Source: an uncultured Eubacteriales bacterium
Lineage (GTDB): Bacteria > Bacillota > Clostridia > Oscillospirales > QAMX01
Length of the DNA stretch: 46,996 nt
Direction: 5' to 3'
NCBI GenBank assembly: GCA_905205975.1
Contig: CAJLFQ010000010.1
Location: 1-46,996, forward strand
The notes beneath the pieces were generated by a model. That model did no database searches, was not told the origin of the DNA, and was given only the letters and a program-made list of their open reading frames with translations. Position numbers and translations under genes: made by a program. Shown here piece by piece: positions 1-6,721 of the stretch (position 1 is the stretch's first letter; the number at the start of each line of letters is the position of its first letter).

Positions 1-2
1 TC

Positions 3-68
3 TTTGCCATGAACGGCAAAGACATCGCCAAACACCAGAAGGCCGCAGAGGACGCTGCACCGGCATGA
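3..68 (+). CDS. C-terminal end of an unknown protein (5' end outside window)
   Basis: An open frame runs in from the left edge and stops with TGA. Its last residues include MNGKDIAKHQKAAEDAAPA, an alanine- and lysine-rich tail. A strong terminator follows 36 bases after the stop, which supports this as a real gene end. Too little is present to assign a family. Confidence 0.5.
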   Translation, partial: FAMNGKDIAKHQKAAEDAAPA

Positions 69-103
69 TCGGAACTGCACAGCCGAAGGACACCGGAGAA
101 AAC

Positions 104-141
104 AACCGTCCGCAGACAGCTTGCGCCTGCGGACGGTTTTT
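104..141 (+). terminator. Rho-independent terminator after the truncated first gene
   Basis: A perfect 12-bp stem (AACCGTCCGCAG and its complement, loop of about 11) is followed by a run of T. It separates the partial gene at the left edge from the cotJ operon. Confidence 0.85.
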
Positions 142-217
142 GCGCGCCGTCCGCCCGCCGATTCCAGCGAGGTGTGTCACGCGCGGATGAATGCTCATAA
201 AATGAACCGGGCGGCAA

Positions 218-460
218 ATGCCGCACCGTCAGACAGAAATGGGGAAAAAGACATTGGACGAGACAAAGTATGACGCTTCGCCGGGTCAGATGAACGCCAA
301 CATCCCGACAAGCTGTCCTGCCATGAGCGTTACCATGCTCTATGTGCCGATTCAGGCGTGGGAAACGCCGTATGACGAGCAGACCGCTTTCACCCGCGGG
401 ACGATTTTCCCGTCGCTGGATAAACCGTTTACCGGAGAGGGGGTGCTGCGCCGTGACTGA
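218..460 (+). CDS. cotJA: Spore coat associated protein CotJA
   Basis: Small (80 aa) spore coat protein, first gene of the cotJABC operon, which in Bacillus is made in the mother cell and deposited in the inner coat. The family signature is visible as AMSVTMLYVPIQAW followed by GTIFPSLDKPF near residues 62-72. The gene overlaps cotJB by 8 bases. The start is not certain: ATG at 218 is used, but an in-frame ATG at 239 would remove seven residues, and neither has a strong ribosome-binding site. The family call is secure because all three cotJ genes are present in order. Confidence 0.85.
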   Translation: MPHRQTEMGKKTLDETKYDASPGQMNANIPTSCPAMSVTMLYVPIQAWETPYDEQTAFTRGTIFPSLDKPFTGEGVLRRD

Positions 461-704
461 ACGGCAGACGCTTTTGAACCGCGTGCAAATGCATGGATTC
501 GCAGCCACCGATGCAGCGCTGTTTCTGGATACGCACCCGGACAGTCGACAGGCGCTCGCCTGTTTTCGCCAGCATCAGGCGGCACTCGCGGCGGCAAAGG
601 CCGCTTATGAGGCGAAGTTTGGGCCGCTGACGCTGGCGGCGCAGTCCAACGACGCCATGTGGGATTGGATCGACGGCCCGTGGCCGTGGGAAGGCAGGGA
701 TTAG
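453..704 (+). CDS. cotJB: Spore coat protein CotJB
   Basis: 83-aa protein of the CotJB family, needed with CotJA and CotJC for assembly of this coat sub-layer. It opens with TERQTLLNRVQMHGFAATD and ends in the tryptophan-rich WDWIDGPWPWEG typical of the family. The GTG at 453 is chosen because GGAGAGGGGG lies just upstream and because the conserved sequence starts there; the longer upstream frame only antisenses or overlaps cotJA. Translational coupling with cotJA (8-base overlap) and the 4-base gap to cotJC indicate one transcript. Confidence 0.85.
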   Translation: MTERQTLLNRVQMHGFAATDAALFLDTHPDSRQALACFRQHQAALAAAKAAYEAKFGPLTLAAQSNDAMWDWIDGPWPWEGRD

Positions 705-708
705 ACGT

Positions 709-1305
709 ATGTGGGCATATGACAAACGGCTGGAATATCCGGTCAAAATCAAAACGCCGTCCGCCGCCCTCGCACGGGTCATCATCAGTCAGCTCGGCGG
801 GCCGGATGGCGAAATGGGCGCGGCGACGCGCTATCTTTCGCAGCGGTACGCGATGCCGACCGACCGTGCCAAGGGGCTTTTGACGGATATCGGCACGGAA
901 GAGCTGGCGCATATTGAAATCGTTTCGGCGATTCTGCACCAGCTGACGCGGAACTTGTCAATTGATGAAATCAAAAAGAGCGGGTTCGACGTTTACTTCG
1001 TCGATCACACGACCGGCGTTTATCCGCAGGGGGCAAGCGGCATGCCGTTTTCTGCGGCGGCGCTGCAGTCGACCGGCGATCCGATTACCGACCTGAGCGA
1101 GGATCTGGCCGCAGAACAGAAGGCGCGCACCACATATGACAACATCCTCCGGCTGACCGACGACCCGGATGTGCGCGACCCGATCAAATTCCTCCGGGAG
1201 CGGGAAATCGTGCATTTTCAGCGGTTCGGCGAAGCCCTGCGCGATGTCACCGACCGTCTGGACTGCAAGAATTACTACGCATTTAATCCGTCGTTTGACA
1301 AATAG
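709..1305 (+). CDS. cotJC: Spore coat protein CotJC, manganese-catalase family
   Basis: 198-aa protein homologous to dimanganese catalases and the third gene of the cotJ operon. Two ferritin-like metal-binding segments are visible: EELAHIE at residues 64-70 and an ExxH pair in REREIVHF around residues 164-170. In the family these carboxylates and histidines bind two Mn ions; whether this coat protein degrades peroxide cannot be told from sequence. A terminator begins 16 bases after the stop. The presence of cotJABC is the clearest evidence that the host forms endospores. Confidence 0.9.
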   Translation: MWAYDKRLEYPVKIKTPSAALARVIISQLGGPDGEMGAATRYLSQRYAMPTDRAKGLLTDIGTEELAHIEIVSAILHQLTRNLSIDEIKKSGFDVYFVDHTTGVYPQGASGMPFSAAALQSTGDPITDLSEDLAAEQKARTTYDNILRLTDDPDVRDPIKFLREREIVHFQRFGEALRDVTDRLDCKNYYAFNPSFDK

Positions 1306-1320
1306 TCCGGCGGTGTGCAG

Positions 1321-1360
1321 AATCCCCCATACCCGTTTTGCCGGGCATGGGGGATTTTTT
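1321..1360 (+). terminator. Terminator of the cotJABC operon
   Basis: A GC-rich hairpin with arms starting AATCCCCCATACCCG and ending TGGGGGATT is followed by a T run. Nearly the same stem recurs in the opposite orientation at 5284-5323 behind the thuA-like gene, so the terminator itself is a duplicated sequence. Confidence 0.85.
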
Positions 1361-1440
1361 GTGAGGGCAGGGAAGTCCGCTGGGCGGTCAAATATCAGAT
1401 GAATCCGCTTCGCCCGCAGGGGAGACAGCGGGGGAGAGCA

Positions 1441-1552
1441 GAAGCCTTCCCCTGCATAGGGGAAGGCTTTCGTGCTGCGACTGCTCCGTCAGCCTTGCCA
1501 CCCGCGCCCCTGCAGGAGGGACGCAGGCATTCCTTCGGAAAACCCGCTGGCT
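1441..1552. repeat. Interspersed intergenic repeat, copy 1 (inverted relative to copy 2)
   Basis: This non-coding stretch begins with a hairpin (AAGCCTTCCCCT and its complement) and continues with about 85 bases found again, reverse-complemented, at 5096-5183. It carries the family word CGGAAAACCCGCTGGC, close to the reverse complement of the AGCGGGCTTTCCG found in other copies. It lies in the gap between cotJC and the yjjG-like gene, and I see no gene in this gap. Confidence 0.8.
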
Positions 1553-1584
1553 TGTCAGACGCCGGATGTCCCCGCTTCGTCCGC

Positions 1585-2268
1585 TCACTCGGTGAACTGC
1601 ATCAGCTCGTCGAGCGCGTGGATTTCATATGTCGGTGCGGCGGTGTTTGGCTTGCCGTGCGGGTTATACCAGCAGGTATCCAGTCCGGCGGCCTGACCGC
1701 CTGCGATATCGGCGGTCAGCGAATCGCCGACGACAAGCATCTCCGCCGGCTGAAATTCCGGCAGCGCCCGGAACACGGCCTCGAAGAATGCAGGCTGCGG
1801 TTTCGGCACGCCGATGTCCTCCGAGATAAACACTGCACGGAAATCCGGCGCCAGCCCGGAGCGGGCAAACCGTTTGCGCTGGACAAAGCCGGTGCCGTTG
1901 GTCACCAGACAGAGCGTTTTGCCCGCAGCGGCAAGCGCATGACAGATGTCAGCCGCACCGTCAAGCAGGAATGCGCCTTCGGAAAGCCCCTGCATGAAGC
2001 GGCGGTTCATCTCGTGCGGGTCGAACCGGATATCCAGCGCGTCGCCGAGCTGCTGAAACCGCATCCATTGCAGCGCCTCTTTTGTGACGGCGCCAGTCTC
2101 CAGCTGCTTCCAGAGCGCGTCGTTGAGCCGATGGTACTGCGCGCAAACCGACGCATCGCAGTCAAAGCCGAACGAGGCGAACGCAGACGCCAGCGCGCCG
2201 GCCTCAGCCCTTTGAAAGTCAAACAGCGTCTCATCGGCGTCAAACAAAAAGACACGGTAGGATTTCAT
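1585..2268 (-). CDS. HAD-superfamily hydrolase, YjjG-type pyrimidine 5'-nucleotidase
   Basis: 227-aa haloacid-dehalogenase fold phosphatase. Motif I is DADETLFDF with the nucleophile at Asp10 and Asp12, motif II is VTNG (122-125), motif III is the lysine of GVPKPQP (about 156), and motif IV is GDSLTAD (181-187). The DADETL form of motif I and the overall length match the YjjG/YfnB group, which removes phosphate from (often non-canonical) pyrimidine nucleotides. ATG at 2268 follows GGAGGAACACGC. Its start overlaps the ruvX stop by four bases, so it is the last gene of the coaW-ruvX operon. Substrate is inferred from the family only. Confidence 0.85.
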   Translation of the reverse strand: MKSYRVFLFDADETLFDFQRAEAGALASAFASFGFDCDASVCAQYHRLNDALWKQLETGAVTKEALQWMRFQQLGDALDIRFDPHEMNRRFMQGLSEGAFLLDGAADICHALAAAGKTLCLVTNGTGFVQRKRFARSGLAPDFRAVFISEDIGVPKPQPAFFEAVFRALPEFQPAEMLVVGDSLTADIAGGQAAGLDTCWYNPHGKPNTAAPTYEIHALDELMQFTE

Positions 2269-2693
2269 GCGTGTTCCTCCGCGGCAAGCCGCTTCAAAAA
2301 GATTTCCAGAATCAGCGCCGCAGCCACGGCATCGACCGTTTCCTTGCGCTTCTGGCGGAACACGCCGTTTTCCGTCAGAATCCGGTGCGCATCGATGGTC
2401 GTCCGGCGTTCGTCAATCAGCGTGACCGGCAGACCGGCGCGCGCCTCGAGCAGCGCTGCAAACCGGCGGCATTTTTCCCCCTGCAGGCCGACGGTGCCGT
2501 CCATATTGACCGGCAGGCCGACGGCAACGGCGGTGACGTTTTTTTCATGGAGCAGGGCGGCAAGCTGTTCCGCCAGAAGGCGTTCGTTTTTTTCCGTGAT
2601 GACGGTTGTTTCCCCGGCCAGCGTCCGGGAGGCGTCTGAAAATGCGACGCCCGTTCTCGTTCTGCCGTAGTCCACGGCGCAGACGCGCCCCAT
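2265..2693 (-). CDS. ruvX: Putative pre-16S rRNA nuclease / Holliday junction resolvase-like RuvX (YqgF)
   Basis: 142-aa RNase H-fold protein. The acidic active-site positions are visible in CAVDYG near the N-terminus and ETVDAVAAALIL near the C-terminus, with the family segment VAVGLPVNMDG between. YqgF proteins trim the 5' end of 16S rRNA precursor and were earlier proposed as junction resolvases. ATG at 2693 is preferred because the family begins MGR/MRI at this point and GGAAAG lies 12 bases upstream; a GTG at 2702 in the same frame would overlap the coaW stop. The gene overlaps its downstream partner by four bases. Confidence 0.88.
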   Translation of the reverse strand: MGRVCAVDYGRTRTGVAFSDASRTLAGETTVITEKNERLLAEQLAALLHEKNVTAVAVGLPVNMDGTVGLQGEKCRRFAALLEARAGLPVTLIDERRTTIDAHRILTENGVFRQKRKETVDAVAAALILEIFLKRLAAEEHA

Positions 2694-2695
2694 GG

Positions 2696-3523
2696 TCAGC
2701 ACGGTCTTTCCGGGTCGCAGAGCGCGGCCCCTGCGCTGGTGGCAAATTCGGCATGGCGCGGGATGATGAATTTCACGCCGTACAGCAGCTCCATCGTATC
2801 AAAAATCGATCTGGCGCAGGCGACTTCCGTCAGCGTGCCGATGAGGACAATCTGCTCCGTCCGCTCCAGACGCGCCGCCAAAACGGCGGTCACGCCGATG
2901 GACTGAAAGACGAGGTTGATGATGCCCATGGCGATGTCGCTGGGGGCGGCGAGGTCGGAGATGCGGCCGAAATTGGAAGCCGTTGTCCCGGCGGGCAGGG
3001 TTGGAATCTGCTCGGTGGTCAGATCGTTGACGAAGAGATCCACCCGGTCGAGCTGACCGCCCTTTGCCGTTGCGATCAGGGAGTTGAAATCGCGGATGTT
3101 GAGCATCCGGTTGGACAGCCCGAGCAGCGTGCCGCCGCCGATGCCTGTGCCGCAGATGTGATCCGCCCGATTGCCGTTGGCCGCGACAAGCGCCGTCCCT
3201 GTGCCCATGCTGACGATGATGGCATGTTCCAGCCCGGAAAGAAAGAGGCCGCCCCGGCCGATGGCGCGGAACTCATCCACGCGCGCCGTGGGGATGCCGT
3301 AAATATTTTCGTCGATGGCGGCGGATCCGACCCCTGTGACCATGATCTGTTCCACGTCGCCGAGTTTCAGCGCGTTGTCGTCCAGAAAACGGCCGAACGC
3401 GCCGAAAATCGACGCTTTGGGGTCGCTGGCCTTGACCATCAGCGGACTGATCATAATTCCGTTCTGCATCCCGACGATTTTGGTCGTCGAGCCGCCGACG
3501 TCGATGCCGATAATGATGCCCAT
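2696..3523 (-). CDS. coaW: Type II pantothenate kinase
   Basis: 275-aa ASKHA-fold kinase that phosphorylates pantothenate in the first step of coenzyme A synthesis. The N-terminal phosphate-binding loop reads GIDVGGSTTKIVG, and the second nucleotide-binding segment is SMGTGTALV. The sequence is of the staphylococcal/eukaryotic type II form rather than CoaA or CoaX. ATG at 3523 follows GGAGG at a spacing of 11; a longer frame upstream lacks a site. It heads a three-gene operon with ruvX and the yjjG-like gene, driven by a good promoter at 3624-3652. Confidence 0.87.
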   Translation of the reverse strand: MGIIIGIDVGGSTTKIVGMQNGIMISPLMVKASDPKASIFGAFGRFLDDNALKLGDVEQIMVTGVGSAAIDENIYGIPTARVDEFRAIGRGGLFLSGLEHAIIVSMGTGTALVAANGNRADHICGTGIGGGTLLGLSNRMLNIRDFNSLIATAKGGQLDRVDLFVNDLTTEQIPTLPAGTTASNFGRISDLAAPSDIAMGIINLVFQSIGVTAVLAARLERTEQIVLIGTLTEVACARSIFDTMELLYGVKFIIPRHAEFATSAGAALCDPERPC

Positions 3524-3623
3524 AAGAATACAAACCTCCGGATGCGAAGACATATGATTTCCGGCCGCGTCATAGATATCTTTGTAGGCGCGCCGGGGTT
3601 CTCAAAAGCAGGAGAACGTGTAT

Positions 3624-3652
3624 ATTATACAGGATTTCTCCCCTGTTTACAA
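3624..3652 (-). promoter_or_regulatory. Sigma-A type promoter for coaW-ruvX-yjjG
   Basis: On the minus strand TTGTAA and TATAAT are separated by exactly 17 bases, about 100 bases upstream of the coaW start. Confidence 0.7.
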
Positions 3653-3684
3653 GGGCGTTTGCCGCAGAAAGGACGGATCAGCAC

Positions 3685-4194
3685 TTGAAAGCGCTTGAAT
3701 ATGACCGCCGGAAAGCCGTCGCATACGCGCACGACTGGGCATATGCGCGAAATCCGCGCTATTATAACTTCCAGCGGATCGGCGGCGACTGCACAAACTT
3801 TGCCTCGCAGGTTTTATACGCCGGGTGCGGTCAGATGAATCTGACGCCTGTCACCGGCTGGTATTATGTCTCGCTGTCCGACCGCGCCCCCGCGTGGACG
3901 AGCGTCCGGTTTTTCGCCGATTTCCTGCTGAAAAACGACGGGCTCGGGCCATACGGGGTGGAAGCGCCTCTGTCCGAGGCACAGCCGGGCGATATCCTTC
4001 AGCTTCAAACGACCGGCACCGGATTTCATCACGCGCCCGTCATCGTGGAAATCCGCGGGAACCCGGCGCCGGAAACGATTCTGGTGGCCGCGCATTCCGA
4101 AGACTGCGATATGCGCCCGCTGTCGACCTATCCCTACCGGAAGGTGCGGCTCATCCACATTCTGGGCGCCCGCGGCACGGGAAAGGAGGCGTAA
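3685..4194 (+). CDS. Putative amidase-domain protein (Amidase_6 type)
   Basis: 169-aa single-domain protein resembling the clostridial putative amidase domain (PF12671). It has the expected opening RRKAVAYAHDWAYARNP, a probable catalytic cysteine in GGDCTNFASQ (Cys36), histidines in FHHAPVI (115-116), and an AHSEDCDMRPL segment. No signal peptide is visible, so its location is unclear, unusual for a wall hydrolase. TTG at 3685 is used as start, with AGAAAGGA about 11 bases upstream. It ends seven bases before a polysaccharide deacetylase, so the pair may act together on cell-wall material. Substrate is unknown. Confidence 0.7.
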   Translation: MKALEYDRRKAVAYAHDWAYARNPRYYNFQRIGGDCTNFASQVLYAGCGQMNLTPVTGWYYVSLSDRAPAWTSVRFFADFLLKNDGLGPYGVEAPLSEAQPGDILQLQTTGTGFHHAPVIVEIRGNPAPETILVAAHSEDCDMRPLSTYPYRKVRLIHILGARGTGKEA

Positions 4195-4200
4195 GCGACC

Positions 4201-5076
4201 TTGTACTGCATCCTCACGCGCAAAAAGCTGGCGGCTGCCGGCGGCCTGCTTCTGCTGCTGGCGCTGGCGGCCGCATGGCTGCTGCATCCGCGGACGGTTT
4301 CAGCCGATACCGAAAGCGAGCCGGGCGTCCGTCTGCCGATCATCATGTACCACAGCATTCTGAAGGATCCCGCCAAAACGGGGAAGTATGTCATCACGCC
4401 CAAGCGGCTGGAGGAAGATCTCATGTATCTGCGCGGCAACGGCTATGAGACGGTCGTCGTCGCCGATCTGATCGCATACGTCGAATCAGGCGTTCCGCTG
4501 CCGGAAAAGCCGGTCATGATCACGCTTGACGACGGCTATCTGAACAACCTGACGTATCTGCTCCCGCTGCTGGAAACGTATGATATGCGGGCGGTGATTT
4601 CCGTCATCGGGAAGTATTCGGAGCTGTATTCCGATACGCCGGACCCCAACCCTTCCTACGCGCATTTGACTTGGGCGGATATCCGGACGCTCGCCGAAAG
4701 CGGGCGCGTGGAGATCCAGAACCATTCCTACAATATGCACCGGCAGGAATCGCGCCGGGGCGCGAGCCGCCGGAAGGGGGAAACGCTGGAAGCGTATACG
4801 CAGGCGCTGACCGACGACGTGACCCATCTGCAAACGCTTCTGGAGACGCAGTGCGGCCTGACGCCGACGGCATTTGTCTATCCCTATGGTCAGCTCAGCA
4901 AAGGCGCTGACGAGATTCTGAAATCGCTCGGCTTCCAATGCACGATGTCGTGCGAGGAGCGGGTCAATACGGTCACACGGGCAGAGGCGTCGCTTTTCTG
5001 CCTCGGACGCTTCAACCGCGCCGGAACGCTCAGCACAGCGGAATTCATGCGGAAAATCGAATCGCCCGAATCGTAG
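4201..5076 (+). CDS. Membrane-anchored polysaccharide deacetylase (NodB domain)
   Basis: 291-aa protein with an N-terminal hydrophobic segment (about residues 11-28) that would anchor or export it, followed by a NodB deacetylase domain. Metal and catalytic motifs are visible: TLDDGY (Asp110, Asp111), NHSYNMH (His175 and His180) and FVYPYGQ. The His pair is five apart rather than the usual four, a variant I associate with clostridial family members. The probable role is removal of N-acetyl groups from peptidoglycan or another surface glycan. TTG at 4201 follows AAAGGAGG by about 11 bases. It is probably co-transcribed with the upstream amidase-like gene. Confidence 0.82.
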   Translation: MYCILTRKKLAAAGGLLLLLALAAAWLLHPRTVSADTESEPGVRLPIIMYHSILKDPAKTGKYVITPKRLEEDLMYLRGNGYETVVVADLIAYVESGVPLPEKPVMITLDDGYLNNLTYLLPLLETYDMRAVISVIGKYSELYSDTPDPNPSYAHLTWADIRTLAESGRVEIQNHSYNMHRQESRRGASRRKGETLEAYTQALTDDVTHLQTLLETQCGLTPTAFVYPYGQLSKGADEILKSLGFQCTMSCEERVNTVTRAEASLFCLGRFNRAGTLSTAEFMRKIESPES

Positions 5077-5095
5077 GCGCGGAAATGGGGCGTGT

Positions 5096-5262
5096 GCCAG
5101 CGGGCTGCCTGCGTCCCTCCTGCAGGGGCGCGGGTGGCAAGGCTGACAGAGCAGTCGCAGCACAAAAGCCTTCCCCTGCATAGAACCGGATGAGTTGGAA
5201 CATCGGATATCCGCTGAGGTACACCCGCAGAGCATCGACCTTCCGCCGAGGCATACCTGCAG
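5096..5262. repeat. Interspersed intergenic repeat, copy 2
   Basis: The first 88 bases are the inverted partner of copy 1 (1441-1552). The rest, read on the minus strand, contains the family 5' module GTGTACCTCAGCGGATATCC and the junction GATGTTCCAACTCATCCGG. The 5077-5462 gap otherwise holds only the thuA terminator and about 140 bases in which I recognise nothing. Confidence 0.8.
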
Positions 5263-5283
5263 GCGCGTCTGACGCAGCCCCGC

Positions 5284-5323
5284 AAAAATCCCCCATACCC
5301 GGCAATGCCGGATATGGGGGATT
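5284..5323 (-). terminator. Terminator of the thuA-like gene
   Basis: On the minus strand a stem with outer arms AATCCCCCATA/TATGGGGGATT and an inner CCGGC/GCCGG is followed by a T run. It is a near copy of the cotJC terminator (1321-1360) in opposite orientation. Confidence 0.75.
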
Positions 5324-5462
5324 CTGTACGCCGTTCAGGGATTTGCCTTGCGGCGCGTTCTGTGTGCAGTGATTTTGCCGCCGGGATGGGTTCATCCGCA
5401 CGGCTTACGCGGGGCGCATTCGGCTCAGGGTTCCTGCCGCACACGGACAGGTTCGCCAACTC

Positions 5463-6206
5463 TTACGCCTGCTCGTTGAGCTTGGCGTTGATTTCGTCAA
5501 TCGGTTTCACCGGGAAGTGGCCGTAGCGGATGGGCGTCCGATCCGTCGGGCATGCCCACTTGGCCGCGTTGATGAGGACCTTCTGAATGTCCTTCTGGTG
5601 GTAGACCGGGAAGCTCTCATGACCCGGCTTAAAGTAGAAGATCCGGCCCATGCCGCGCTTGAAGCAACAGCCGCTGCGGAAAACTTCGCCGCCGGAGAAC
5701 CAGCTGACAAACACGAGCTCGTCCGGTTCCGGAATGTTGAAGTGTTCGCCGTACGTCTCTTCATGCGGGATGACGATGCGGTCGCCAATGCCTTCGACGA
5801 TCGGGTGGTTCGGGCTGGTGACCCACAGGATTTCCGTGTCGTTCGATTCGCGCCATTTCAGGCAGCCGGACGGCGTGCCCATCAGTTTCTCGAAAATCTT
5901 CGAGGCGTGCGCCGAATGCAGGGCGACAAAGCCCATGCCGCTCATGATATGGTTGTAGACGCGCTGCACAATTTCATCGCTGACTTTGTGGTGCGCCATG
6001 TGGCCCCACCAGAAGAGGACGTCCGTGTTGTTGAGGACTTCTTCGGTCAGGCCGTGTTCCGGCATGTCCAGCGTCGCCGTTGTGACGTCGAAGCCCGCTT
6101 CGCGCAGGAAGCCGGCAATGCATCCGTGGATGCCGTCGGGATAAATCGCGCGAACAGCCTCATCACACTTTTCGTGTTCAAATTCGTTCCAAACGGTAAT
6201 TCTCAT
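5463..6206 (-). CDS. ThuA-like (trehalose utilization) family protein
   Basis: 247-aa cytoplasmic protein of the ThuA family, a class I glutamine-amidotransferase-like fold. Typical segments are ITVWNEFEHEK at the N-terminus, LFWWGHMAHH, FVALHSAHASKIF, PHEETYGEHF and GRIFYFKPGHESFP. ThuA is needed for trehalose/sucrose use in rhizobia and some relatives are involved in keto-sugar metabolism; the reaction here cannot be told. ATG at 6206 follows GAGGGAGAAAC. It is a single-gene unit with its own promoter (6344-6372) and terminator. A neighbouring alpha-mannosidase hints at sugar metabolism, but they are not co-transcribed tightly. Confidence 0.85.
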   Translation of the reverse strand: MRITVWNEFEHEKCDEAVRAIYPDGIHGCIAGFLREAGFDVTTATLDMPEHGLTEEVLNNTDVLFWWGHMAHHKVSDEIVQRVYNHIMSGMGFVALHSAHASKIFEKLMGTPSGCLKWRESNDTEILWVTSPNHPIVEGIGDRIVIPHEETYGEHFNIPEPDELVFVSWFSGGEVFRSGCCFKRGMGRIFYFKPGHESFPVYHQKDIQKVLINAAKWACPTDRTPIRYGHFPVKPIDEINAKLNEQA

Positions 6207-6234
6207 ATCGTTTCTCCCTCGTTTTTATTCGTTT

Positions 6235-6339
6235 TTATTCGATCAAAGCCGGATTCGGCTCTGTCTTCAAAAGCTCGCCGTTTTTCATCGTCAGGATTTC
6301 GTCTGCACAGCGCGTCAGCGGCGCGTCCGCATGAACTGG
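6235..6339 (-). pseudogene. Remnant of an ABC-transporter ATPase C-terminus
   Basis: A 34-codon frame ending in TAA reads HADAPLTRCADEILTMKNGE followed by LLKTEP. This matches the piece of an ABC ATPase beginning at the switch histidine (H-loop) through the D/ADxxxxxxxG strand that ends such domains. A stop lies three codons upstream of the histidine, and nothing of the Walker motifs remains. It now lies in the untranslated leader of the thuA-like gene. The match is by pattern only and short. Confidence 0.45.
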
Positions 6340-6343
6340 TTAT

Positions 6344-6372
6344 AGTATACCATACCCAACCGGAAATGTCCA
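6344..6372 (-). promoter_or_regulatory. Promoter of the thuA-like gene
   Basis: Minus-strand TGGACA and TATACT, each one base from consensus, are spaced by 17 bases. The predicted transcript has a leader of about 130 bases containing the ABC-ATPase remnant and a tandem 10-base duplication (GTTTTTATTC twice, 6221-6240). Confidence 0.7.
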
Positions 6373-6530
6373 TAGAAAAAACACATTGAAAACGCGGAAA
6401 AACGGGAAAGTGCGACAAGCGATTTCACGTCGGAGCAGTCATACGTCACCCGGCGGCATCCGGACCGGCGCGCGGCGTGCGGGCTTCAGCTGATCCGCGG
6501 GCGTACAGGCGTGCGCGTTTTATTCAATCA

Positions 6531-6562
6531 GCCGGCATGCTGAAAACCGCATGCCGGCTGAA
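6531..6562. repeat. Perfect 12-bp inverted repeat downstream of the alpha-mannosidase gene
   Basis: CAGCCGGCATGC and its complement flank an eight-base loop about 160 bases after the mannosidase stop. There is no T run on either side, so it is not a standard terminator. The remaining DNA between 6380 and 6721 shows no gene that I recognise. Confidence 0.6.
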
Positions 6563-6721
6563 AAAACAGGATTCACTTGTCGGAAGCAGGCGCATGGATA
6601 CGCTGCGCGCGGTTCCGTTCGGCGCTGCCTTGTTCCGCGCAGTGCCGCAGGTAAACGTCTGATTCAGATTTTCTCGCACGAACGGAAGCACCTTGTTCCG
6701 CGCGTCCGCAGGGTTCCTTCC

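Noticed and set aside
1315..2670. 451-codon plus-strand frame over yjjG-like and ruvX
   Set aside because: It starts inside the cotJC terminator and is antisense to two well supported genes.
1441..5183. Composite transposon
   Set aside because: The flanking repeats contain no transposase and no defined ends, and the enclosed genes are housekeeping functions.
6203..6418. 71-codon minus-strand frame just upstream of the thuA-like gene
   Set aside because: It has no ribosome-binding site, spans the promoter and reads the ABC-ATPase remnant in the wrong frame.
6531..6562. Terminator for the alpha-mannosidase gene
   Set aside because: The stem is perfect but there is no T run on either strand, so it was listed only as an inverted repeat.
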